Source: Eupeodes corollae
Lineage: Eukaryota > Arthropoda > Insecta > Diptera > Syrphidae
Direction: 5' to 3'
Length of the DNA: 64,000 bases
Assembly (NCBI RefSeq): GCF_945859685.1
Contig: NC_079147.1
Coordinates: forward strand, 283,627,679-283,691,678
The notes beneath the pieces are model-generated. The model worked only from the letters and a program-made list of their open reading frames with translations. It was not told where the DNA came from and did not search any database. This document shows, piece by piece, positions 34,625 through 44,311 of the stretch. A program made the translations under genes and the position numbers. Position 1 is the first letter of the stretch; the number at the start of each line of letters is the position of its first letter.

Positions 34625-34940
34625 CTTAAGTGCGCTCGTGCGCTGAACACCCAATTCAAAAGATTCTATATTTTTATATTACCATATAAATATTTATTTT
34701 TTACTTTTAAACATACAAAAACATAAAAAAAAACTGAAATTTTCAGCTATGCCTCAACAATTAAAATGAAAATAAGTTTTATTTTCCCTGTGCAGAAAAA
34801 TTCTCGTGCGCTTCGGCGAGTGCACGAGAATTGCTTGTATAACTTGTATGAGTTACATGCTTAAAGGCCTGACGCGTGAAACAAAAGATATTTCATTGAA
34901 ATATACCGATTAATGAGTCTGCTCTCGTGCGCCGCACGAG
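34625..34940. repeat. CTCGTGCGC subterminal repeats of hAT-2
   Basis: The word CTCGTGCG or its complement occurs near 34634, 34803, 34825 (inverted), 34923 and 34934 (inverted). The pairs at 34801-34831 and 34922-34941 are palindromic. No equivalent cluster was seen at the right end, which is shorter. Confidence 0.55.
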
Positions 34941-35076
34941 CTCATCGAAAATTGCAGAAATATACAGAGCACCCGTTCGATGTTTGAATTTTTTGTATGT
35001 TTGAAGCTGGCAAGGATGACTAGATGATTATTCATCATATTCATAGTAGCTGTATTATGTTCTGTGCCGAGTTATT

Positions 35077-35937
35077 AACTTCAAATAGGAAGTTATTGTA
35101 ATGGTTCCGATTTGTCAAATTGAAAATTTTGACATTTCTCGGCGTTTCAAGGTCCCTAGAGTCGAAATAAAAGATTTTTAGAAAGATGTCTGTGCGTGCG
35201 TGTGTACATACGTTTGTACGTCCGTACGTTCGAGACGTTTTTTCGTCGTCCATAGCTCAAGAACCAAAAGAGATTTCGATATCAAATAAATTTTGTTATA
35301 CAGATAATAAGGGACAAAGATGCAGAAAGGGCTCTCAAGAAAATTGCGTGGTTTGTTTTTTTTTTTACCATAGCAGTTTGAAAAAAAGATAAAAATTTTG
35401 GTTAACCCTAAATATCTTACAAACCAAAAACTCTAGAGACTTGAATATAATATATAATAAATTGATGCGTGATATCAACATTTTTTGTAAAAAAAATCCA
35501 TTTAACGGTTTTTTTTTATAAATCAAAAATTAAAATAAACATTACTCAAAGTTGGTAAAAACTGATTTATCGATTCAAATATCTTTTCAAAAACTTGTAA
35601 TTTAGGCTTTAAACTTATTTTATCTTAAGAGAAATATTTTTTTTCAACATTCTGAAAAATGTTGAGAAATATCGAATTGACAGCTTTTTTACAAAGAATA
35701 AAAACCTAAACAAAAAAATCAATATAAGTTGTTAAAAATTGATTTTCGACTCAAATATCTTTTTAAAACTTTGAGATATTGGCTTTTATTTCCTTTTATC
35801 TTTCAAAAAATATTGTTGTCAACATTCGGTAAATATTTGAAAAAAATCGAATTGACAGTTTTTTTACAAAAAAGTAAAAACCGAAAAAAAAAAAGGTTTT
35901 CGACACAAATATATTTTCAAACCTTGTAGATATTGGT
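35077..35937 (+). mobile_element. DINE-1-like repeat copy D inside hAT-2, 3' truncated
   Basis: 5' palindrome AACTTCAAATAGGAAGTT at 35077, then the conserved ATTGTAATGG-TTCCGATTTG block, the GTNC block (CGTTTGTACGTCCGTACGTT), the CCATAGCTCAAGAACC block, GTTAACCCTAAATATCTTAC and AT-rich core units, ending abruptly at about 35937, where hAT-2 resumes (GTGGATGTGAACG). The 3' hairpin end is missing. Non-coding. Confidence 0.75.
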
Positions 35938-35939
35938 TT

Positions 35940-37089
35940 TGTGGATGTGAACGTCTTAATGCACTTTTGTTTTCCTTGCATTATTTTTAGTGGAGAATCA
36001 ATTTGGACAGAAACTGAAATATTTGACGCATTTAAGTGAAAAAATGTAATGAGTTTGTCTGTGTTAGGCACGGTTAACATTCGTAATCAGCTTGATTCTG
36101 TGTATAGAAATAATATCCAAAAGTCGAACAAACAAGTTGATAAAACTAAAAAAATATTTTATCACGTCTTATCGATTGTGTTAAGTTTTGTGGTGCATTT
36201 CAAATTGGCTTTGCGAGGATCTTTAATTCTTGAACGGTTAACTCAGTACATAGATACATGGAGCCTTTAAAAGAATGCATGGCCTCCATTATAGAAACGG
36301 AAAGGGATACAAATTCTGTAAATCAAGCTGATATGCTACAAAGATATTTAAACGATGATACTTTTTTATATTGGCTTAATTTTTTTCAATCTATTCTGCC
36401 ACATATTGAAATTTTATTCAAACAATTTCAGAAAAGTAATATTGATTTGGTTCATATAAAAAACTGTGTTAATGATTTTGAAATCAGTATACAAAGTGTA
36501 CGTTATACGTAGACCTACTTGAAGAACCTCCTCAAAAAAGGTTTAAATCGGCCATTTCTGTCATAGCAAAATAAGTGTGCGATATAATTATTACTCAAGT
36601 GAAAGATAGACTTAATTTTTGTTATCATTTGATTGCGGCTAAATTATTTTCCTACAAAACTTTAAAACATACCGTTCTACTTTTCCCGATAAAGATTTTA
36701 CGACCACAGTTTGCACTTACGCTGCTTTGGACGAAAAAAAATCGAAAATCTACAAATACAATCGCAACGATTTCATCAGTGCAAATAGAGCAGTTGCAAT
36801 TTTAAAATTGTTTCATAATAATGACCTCTCTGAATCATTTTCAGAGTCAATGCAACTACTTCGAATTCTGTGCACTATACCAATGACGTCGGTAGGGAGC
36901 GAGCGATGTTTTTCGACTCTAAAAAGAATAAAAACTTTTTTGCGAAACACCATGTCTCAGGATCGACTAAATGGACTCTCTGTACTAAGCATTGACAAAA
37001 AATGTATACAAACAATACCTGATTTCAATAAAAAAGTGATTGAACATTTCGCTTCCGAAAAATGTCGTCGCATTGATTTAATTGTATGA
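35940..37089 (+). pseudogene. hAT-2 transposase (TTF-type zinc finger, hAT dimerisation), broken
   Basis: Order on the plus strand: FCFPCIIFSGESIWTE (about 35960-36010, like the TTF-type zinc-finger region 'FCFPCLLF' of ZMYM1-like hAT proteins), VNIRNQLDSVYRNNIQKSNK ... FKLALRGS (36049-36215), a middle piece with QADMLQRYLNDDTFLYWLNFFQSILPHIEILFKQFQ (36258-36512) and the C-terminal hAT dimerisation domain LCTIPMTSVGSERCFSTLKR, TFLRNTMSQDRLN (36727-37089). Frameshifts at about 36220, 36515 and 36720; the segment between the last two is shortened. The final exon-like frame of 120 residues is intact and well conserved. Confidence 0.8.
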
Positions 37090-37460
37090 AAAATACTAAA
37101 AAATCAATATATTTTATTTAAATTGTTTTTTGTTTTCCATTCTAATCATCAAACTTTGATAACAGGAAAAGTGCACCACCAGTTCGAAAACTCACCAGCC
37201 GCCACTGGTGGTGATATCTTTAGTCTCACTCTTTTAAGAGTTATTTCACTATAAACAGAAAGTTTCATTGCTCCACTTAAGCAATTCAATCGATATACTC
37301 ACTTCTCCATAAATGCTCATCAGTAAACCCACAAGACCATCTTGTAAAGCAACAGAGATTTGTTGTTTTGCCATACTACACGAATGTGGAAAGTGTTATA
37401 ACACTCTGTCTTTCACTGTCATTTCAATATTCAAGAATTTAAACCTAATGTGCATAGACA

Positions 37461-39260
37461 CCTCAAAATTACTTAATATCAAAAGTTAAGACATGATTAA
37501 GCTTACCTATTAAAAACTCAGTTTCACGGAAAGATTTCAGAACATTATGTATTTACATGAATTAACATATAGTGCATTTATACTTTTAAGCTTTCTCCAC
37601 TGTAAATATATTTACACTTCCTTTTTCCCATTTTCTTATAGAATTTCTGTTTTAAGCCATTCAGATGACTTCAGTGGAAATGCATTCATATTCCGACAAA
37701 ACTTTTCAAGATAAAGCTGATTTAAAAAGAAATATCAGCATAACTCGAATGTTAACACTTTTCTTGTAAGGGAAGGAGTCTAATATGAAATTGTTTCCTA
37801 TAATTGATGACATTCTGCAAATTTCTCTTTGAAAACATTACAAAATTCTAGATAATTTACCTCCCCCTTTGCTTGAGTAACACCAAAAAAAAAAAGAAAC
37901 AAAAAAATTCTGCAAAATCATGCTTACCAAGTGATAAAATCCACATTCTAGATAAGAAAATATGTAAGCTGCTTTTATATTACATTCAGAGCTACAGCTA
38001 GCTAACCTGCTTTTGCTAATCTTTCAGCTTAAATCTACTGCTGATGCTGTGGCATATCTACTTCTTTTATATTTTTATAACTCATATATCCGAACTGATT
38101 TGTATCTCAGAGATACTCCCAACCCCTTTTTCTTACCATCATCACAATTCATTTGACTTGCTTCTGTATAAAAATGCTTCTTCCAGTGAAAGGAAAAAAT
38201 AAAAAAAAGTATTAGTAAAATAATATCACAGAAGCTTCAACCGACTTCAACAGCATCCTCCTACCGTTAAAAACAAGGCATCATCACGTATGTACGAGAT
38301 GTGTACTATATCTTCAATACCCTACCTATACCTACCATCAAAGAGAAATACAAAAGAAGAAGCGGCTTCGCCAGCAGATTATGAAATCTCGATTTAAACG
38401 TCGTCGTCTTCGTGGTCGTAGTCTTCTATATCTACTTTTATATAAGAGTTAAGAGTTTTATAGAAGATACCTAACCTACCTATAAAGCAAGTATTAGTCC
38501 TATAGACGGGAATATGTAGATATATAAGTGTGATGCATTCCAGCTCCAAAGAGTTCTTATTTCTGCTCGCTTTGCCTTATTTGTTATTTCCTTTGTATCT
38601 CATTCATGTAGGACATTGTTAATTAGCAATTAATGAAGCGATAATGAAAAGAAGATAAACTAAGCAAAAGAAGACCACGACGACTACGGCTACGACGACA
38701 ACGAAAATGACGATGACGACAACGTAGACGTAAAGGCACAAAATGATATCCAGCATCTTTATATCGAGGTTTGATTCTCTCCACCAACGACGATATGGTA
38801 GATGAAGGCGTGCCGGTGGGGGAAGGGGGTGAAGCAAACATTCGATACCGACCGAACAAAGGGAAAGATTTGTTGAGAAGGCGCGAAATGAAGGAAGAAA
38901 ATCAAGGAAAAAAAACTAGAGCGGAATCTTGGCAGGAGATAACCAAGGATTTGTACCTCCTTCACATCCATGAGACTCGAAACATCGCACATACCGCCTT
39001 AAAACGACAAAGACAAAGACACGACGTGTTAAATAATTCGGGCCGTAGTAAGGCCGTCCTTGGGCCTTACAGGAAAAATGTTTGTGGACAGAAATACTCC
39101 TAAAATGAACACAGCAAGAGGGGAGATATAAACGGATGTATGAGGTTTTGAGGCCAATTATTGATTTTTTACTTTAAACTTTTCACTTTAAATATCTATG
39201 ACTTTTTATTTTTCCACAACATTTGAAGCTATTCACTTCAATAACAGTATATCGTTCTCC
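37461..39260. other. Non-element stretch, possible host sequence
   Basis: No transposon similarity seen. A GAC/ACG-rich tract at about 38665-38735 and a 110-codon frame at 38771-39103 (charged, rich in Arg, Glu and Lys, no known domain) stand out from the AT-rich background. Nothing decides whether this is coding. Confidence 0.3.
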
Positions 39261-39522
39261 CAGCAACAGTGCATTGAGAACTAGGGCCAAGTGACTTACA
39301 ACTGTCAACAATTCCTGTGTTCGAGTAATGTTGTCAGGAATGGAAGGAACCTACAGTTTTAAGTCGAATCCAAACCACTAATTTGAGAAAGCACTTTTCT
39401 TGACAAGAATTACTTTCGGAGAATTTGTCAACTTCTCGCAAATGACAGTACCCGTAAAAAAAAACTTTAGATGACACAGGCAAAGATCGAACCCAAGACA
39501 TATAGAATTAAAGTCCGACGCA
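39261..39522 (-). mobile_element. tRNA-derived SINE, copy 2, diverged
   Basis: Same layout as copy 1 on the minus strand: tRNA-like head with B box GGGTTCGATCTT, body with TTGACAAATTCTCCGAAAGT, and a 3' module TTGGCCCTAGTTCTCAATGC. The A-box half of the head is degraded and the 3' GCGCCACC is lost. Directly adjoins CR1-like LINE copy 3. Confidence 0.7.
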
Positions 39523-39914
39523 CTAGATTATCGACGGATTGCACTTACGGCTCTACTTGCCAAGGTTATGAAACAGTTCAAGGAATATCTATAATACCGA
39601 AGGATTCTTATTGACTGGCAGTACGGTTTTTTCTGCAATCATAGATCCAAAAGAGGGTTCATAATTTATCTTACGAAATAGTGAAACAAATTACCGAAGA
39701 GAAGTTAGGATTACTTCGCTTCATATTTCATAATCTTTTGACAGAGTTTAGCATGAGGTCGAAAATGTATATACCATTGCTTTTGATGAATTAATGTTAT
39801 TACCTTCAGGATCATTTAATTGTTCAAGTTCAATGTGCTCCTGATTGAAACATAAAAAAGGAACTAAGGCGTGCCTCAGGATTCTGTACTCTATCCTGTA
39901 CTCTTTATATTTTT

Positions 39915-41523
39915 AACTTCCCATAGGAAGTTATTGTAATGGGTCCGATTTGTCAAATTGAAAATTTTGACATTTCTCGACGTTTCAAGGTCCCTAGAGT
40001 CGAAATAAAAGATTTTTAGAAAGATGTCTGTGCGTGCGTGTGTACGTTCGTCCTCCATAGCTCAAGAACCAAAAGAGATATCGACTTCAAATAAGGCAGA
40101 AAGATTCAAAAAGGGCTCTCAAGAAAATTGCGTGGGTGGTTTTTTTGCCATAGCAGTTTGAAAAAAAGGTAAACATTTTGGTTAACCCTAAATATCTTAC
40201 GAACCAAAAACGCTAAAGACTTGAATTAAATTTTTTATAATATATTGTAACGTGATACCAAACAAGTATATTTTTTGAAAAAAATCAATGTAAAGTTTTT
40301 TTTTTATAAATCAATAAAACTGAACAAAAAATTTGGCACCTCTAAAATTTTGCGACTGAAATTTGATTTTATCTCTAAAACAATTTTGTGCAACGAAGAA
40401 TAATGTTTTTGACGTCTGATAAAATTTTGAGAAAATATATAGACAGCTTTTTTTTATAAAAAATAAAAATCTAAAAAACAAATTACTCAAAGTTGGTAAA
40501 AATTGAAAATCGATTCAAATATCTTTTCAAAAACTTGAAATTTGGGCTTCAATCTTATTTTATCTTATAAGAAATATTGTTTCCAACATTTTGAAAAATG
40601 TTGAGAAAAATCGAATTGACAGGTTTTTTTACAAAAAATAAAAACCTAAAAAAAAAAATGTATAAAAGTTGATAAAAATTTATTTTCGACTCAAATATCT
40701 TTTCAAAACTTTGAGATATTGGCTTTAATTTACTTTTATCTTTCAAAAAATCTTTTTGTCAACATTCAGTTAAAGTTTGAAAAAAAACGAATTGACAGTT
40801 TTGTTAACAAAAAATTAAAAACCGAAAAAAAATTAACAAAAGTTTTTAAAAAATGATTTTCGACTCAAATATCTCTTTTAAAATTTGAGATAATATCTTC
40901 TAGCTAATTTTTTCGACTCAAATATCTTTTCAAAACTTTGAGATATTGGCTTTAATTTACTTTTATCTTTCAAAAAATCTTCTTGTCAACATTCAGTTAA
41001 AGTTTGAAAAAAAAAAACGAATTGACAGTTTTGTTAACAAAAAATTTAAAACCGAAAAAAAATTAACAAAAGTTTTTAAAAAATGATTTTGGACTCAAAT
41101 ATCTCTTTTAAAATTTGAGTTAATATCTTCTAGCTAATTTTTTCTTGTAAGAAATATTGTTTTGAACATTGGGACAAATTTTGAGAAGAATCGAATTGAC
41201 AGTTTTATTACAAAAATAAAACTCTAAAAAAAAAACAAATACCAAAACTTGGCAAAAATTTACTTACGACTAAAATAGCTTTTCAAATATTAAAAATATT
41301 GTCTTCAAACTTTTTTTATTTCAAAGAAAATATTGTTTTCGATATTCAGTAATTTTTATTTAAAAATCCAACAGTCCGTTTTTTCATAAAAATAAAATCT
41401 ACATAAAATAGTACGCAAATTTGGTAAAAATTGATACGAGTACATATAGACAAACTTTTAAGCAAGACAAATCGACAGACGGGATGGGAAGTTATGTGTG
41501 GGTCGCATCCCAGCCTCTTTTTT
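39915..41523 (+). mobile_element. DINE-1/Helentron-like repeat copy E, full length (reference copy)
   Basis: Non-coding element of about 1.6 kb. 5' end: palindrome AACTTCCCATAGGAAGTT. Then the conserved block GTCCGATTTGTCAAATTG, a GTNC/TG-rich microsatellite zone (GTGCGTGCGTGTGTACGTTC), the CCATAGCTCAAGAACC block, AT-rich core units repeated in tandem, and a 3' end GACGGGATGGGAAGTT followed by GGGTCGCATCCCAGCC and a T run. AACTTCCCAT at the 5' end is the exact complement of ATGGGAAGTT near the 3' end, and GGGATG/CATCCC can form a terminal stem. Insertion occurred between T residues of the LINE with no obvious target duplication. These are traits of DINE-1-type, Helentron-associated elements; that assignment is inference. 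Confidence 0.6.
40684..41139. repeat. 227-bp tandem duplication in the core of DINE-1-like copy E
   Basis: A unit starting TTTCGACTCAAATATC at 40684 begins again at 40911 and is nearly identical over its length, ending TCTTCTAGCTAATTTTTTC. Each unit contains two related sub-blocks (ATATCTTTTCAAAACTTTGA and ATATCTCTTTTAAAATTTGA), so the array grew by duplication of an already repetitive core. Confidence 0.85.
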
Positions 41524-41620
41524 CGATTATCTTTTGTCTAAAACGCCTTAAAACTTGTCTAAAACTTTTAATATACTTACTTGCTTCGATGATAATTCCT
41601 CTTGAAACAAAAATTACTAA

Positions 41621-44061
41621 ATTTAATAATGTGATATCTCTCAAGTATGAATATTTTATTTTGTACTCATAATGGTGACACGCAAAACATATTCAAAATG
41701 ATTGTTCAATTATTTTTAGAGCTAAAATCTCTAGATGCAGAAGCAGACCACTACTGAGAATGGGATTTATCTTATCGCAAATAGTTTACTTTTTGAGAAA
41801 TCCAGTTCATAATTTTATGAAATATCTCTTAAAATCAGAAAAATTCTGGGAGGTAGTTAAACAACAATGCCTCTTATTTAACAAAAAATTAATATCTCAT
41901 ACCTTACCTAAAATAATATCTAGGAAAGCAGATAGTTTAAATTAGTTAAAGATGTCTATAATTGCAGTAACCTTTAATCACTTTACTATGTTGTAAAAAA
42001 CATATATCTTCTTACCAATTATTTTATTAAAACTGCAAATGTTTGCAATTTTTATTCCCACACTAAGCTTCAAAGCTAAGAGGTCTATAGACATTTTTAT
42101 AATTAACCATGATATCATTTTAAAGATCAAAAAATTACAATTCTAATACAATAAATTTTATTTATCTCCATTTCAGATGAAAGGAAGATTAAAGGACGGA
42201 ATATTTACCTCTCTTATCTCAAAACAAGTTTTGGTGTCGAAATATCTCATTTATTTGTGATTGTTTTAAAATTAACATCTCTTAGAATCTAAAAAATTTT
42301 TTGTAGTTATTGAAATTGACAAATCGAAAAAATTGCAAGACTTCATAATATGTGTACCAAAAGAATACAAACAAAAAAGGAATCAAATATCTTGTAACCC
42401 ACTCTATAAAAATTAAAACCGACTTGAAAATAGTTTGACAAATATTAAGTTTTGGTAAAGTGATTTCTACAACAAATAAATACTAAATTAGAAAAAGATA
42501 ACTAATAAAATTTGTATATAACTTCTTTAAAAACGTAATATCTCTCATTTCCAAAAGAATTTATTTGGATATAGATACATTTTTGTGTAAAAAACAATAA
42601 CTTTTCAAATAAATAAATAACAAAAACAAAAGAATTTTTACTTTAAGAATATCTCGAGACTAAGACAAATACTTTGAAACTCTTTAAGAAATTCATAAGC
42701 CCTAAAAATACAATACCTCTTCATAACTTCTTCATTTTAAGTGTTCGGTTCAAATAAAGGCCGCACTTAATTTTTAAAAACACTTTTTCTTAAAGTGCTA
42801 AAATGTAAGAAACTACGGGCCTGTATCTTACTTATTTTATGTATTTTATTTTCAATATATTCCTTGGCAAAATAAAAATATCTAAAATGAAGCTAAGTTA
42901 CTCTTACTCATTTATATATAGGCTAGGCTTTCGAATAAAGGAGGCTTTTTAGAGTGAGGATAGGCGCTGAGGTTCTGTAGTGAGTATAAAATAAATTGAA
43001 AAACAGGAAAATCGTGATGAAAAACAATGACACGATGTGATGTCTGGTAGACGTCTTTGGTTCAAGGCATGATATTATTATCGATTTTAGACTGACTTTG
43101 TTTAGTATACTTTTTCCATAGAGCTAAAGACAGCAGCGATGCTAAAGTCTTAACTCTGTTAAAGATGTGATGCTCTGTGTTTTTTTTTGTCTTAAAAACC
43201 TTACTATATATGCGGTTGATTTGAGACAAAATGTTTTTGTTTTGTAGATTTTTAAGTGAATGGAGGAGCAGGAGTTCACGGAAGAAGGATAAAGGGAAGA
43301 AGGTTTTTCCAGTATTGGTGTAATAATGTTTTCGTTTTGGAGAAGATAGATACTCATACCACTTTGGTATATACCTATTTGCTTTATAAAGTCAATGCAA
43401 TAATGAGAGGAAAATGTATGTTAACGTGTTGTTTAGGGTTTTTTCTTCATTTTTGATTTTTGTTTTGTTGAGATTGAATAAGGTCTGCCCTTTTCATGTT
43501 CACCAAAAATTAATTCAATAAGATTGTAATCTTAAATTGTAAAAACAAAATGATTCCATTTTTAATACAATACCAATTGATTTTGATTTTTCTTTGTGCA
43601 AAAAATCAAGAGTTTTTCGTGTTAAAAGATAGTTAAGGATAATTATTTTGAAACTAGGTATGTTAAGGTGTATAAAGGAAACATGAATCACGATGTTTGA
43701 TTGGCGATGTCTGATGCATAATAACAAATAAATTTGAATGAGATTGAGAGATGAGATATGTTTGGTTTCATGTTTTCTTAAATTACATAATTTATGAAGA
43801 TATTTTATAAAAGTATTCACTCAATTTTGGTTCCATGTTCCTCAATTAAAAAATAATGTAATGGGCTTAAGCTTCGTAGTAATTTCTTAATGAAAATAAT
43901 GTTTTTGATAGAATTGCTGTCCAATATAACAATACGAGTCCTATTGTTTTAGAGAAATAAAAATATGGGGGTTAATTTTATTGTAGAGAGGAAAGCATTC
44001 CATTTGTAATGAAAAGCTATATCATTCAAATGACCACTGTAACCACCATATCATTTTTATT
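41621..44061. other. AT-rich stretch without recognised features
   Basis: No domains, terminal repeats or RNA motifs identified. The word ATATCTC(T/A) recurs at irregular spacing between about 41630 and 42660. It could be further decayed LINE or core-repeat sequence. ORFs here are short and biased to Ile, Lys, Phe and Tyr. Confidence 0.35.
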
Positions 44062-44311
44062 ACATTCCCATATGAAGTTATTGTAATGGGTCCGATTTGT
44101 CAAATTGACAATTTTGACATTTCTCGACGTTTCAAGGTCCCTAGAGTCGAAATAAAAGATTTTTAGAAAGATTTCTGTGCGTGAGTGTGCACGTACGTTC
44201 GTACGTCCGTACGTCCGACTTCAAATAAATTTTGTTATACATATAATAAGGCAGAAAGATGCAGAAAGTGCTCTAGAAAATTACGTGGGTGGTTTTTTTA
44301 CATAGCAGTTT
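44062..44311 (+). mobile_element. DINE-1-like repeat copy F, 5' block only
   Basis: Carries the 5' palindrome (degraded to CATTCCCATATGAAGTTATT), GTCCGATTTGTCAAATTG, the GTNC zone (CGTACGTTCGTACGTCCGTA) and ATAGCAGTTT, where RTE copy 4 begins without spacer. The part with the CGTCGTCCATAGCTC block is deleted. Confidence 0.75.

Larger units (their letters stand above)
34610..37207 (+). mobile_element. hAT DNA transposon (hAT-2) carrying a DINE-1-like insertion
   Basis: Ends CAAGGGCGGCTG (34610) and CAGCCGCCACTG (37196-37207), flanked by the perfect 8-bp target duplication GTGGTGAT at 34602-34609 and 37208-37215. The left subterminal region has several CTCGTGCGC words in both orientations, including a hairpin with TTCTCGTGC and GCACGAGAA (34801-34831), typical of transposase-binding subterminal repeats. 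The transposase is on the plus strand from about 35940. A DINE-1-like copy (35077-35937) splits the 5' part. Inserted in CR1-like LINE copy 2. Confidence 0.92.
30980..37460 (+). pseudogene. CR1/Jockey-group LINE copy 2, split by three insertions
   Basis: Four collinear pieces match the LINE at 19973-22797: endonuclease and linker (30980-31435, e.g. the part equivalent to TSDPDKYTVSVL and MRTFIPNRVKSIRPK), RT fingers to palm (32489-32756, equivalent to KYLEDRKLLNDRQYGFRSNR and ISKAFDRVW), post-palm (34132-34601, e.g. CATTAAATTCTGACCTTGAC and HIxxVAKNAA), and C-terminus (37216-37460, IAPLKQFNRYTHFSINAHQ). The breaks hold RTE copy 3, a Tc3-like element and a hAT element. Rejoining the flanks at each target duplication restores the LINE order. 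The copy is heavily mutated, older than copy 1. Confidence 0.75.
39521..41620 (+). pseudogene. CR1/Jockey-group LINE copy 3, split by DINE-1-like copy E
   Basis: 39521-39914 reads as the RT start (YRRIALTALLAKVM, KEYL, LIDWQYGF, then degraded blocks and a GTKACLRILYSILYSLY equivalent of GVAQGSVLSPTLF). After the DINE-1-like element it resumes at about 41524 (GATTATCTTTTGTCTAAAAC, equivalent to the stretch just before the FADD box at 22002), with the box itself degraded near 41590. Very diverged; its end is unclear. Confidence 0.6.

Noticed and set aside
38771..39103. 110-codon charged frame as a gene
   Set aside because: No domain, no conserved start context, and it lies in a repeat-like GAC/GAG-rich tract. 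Kept only as a remark in the stretch entry.
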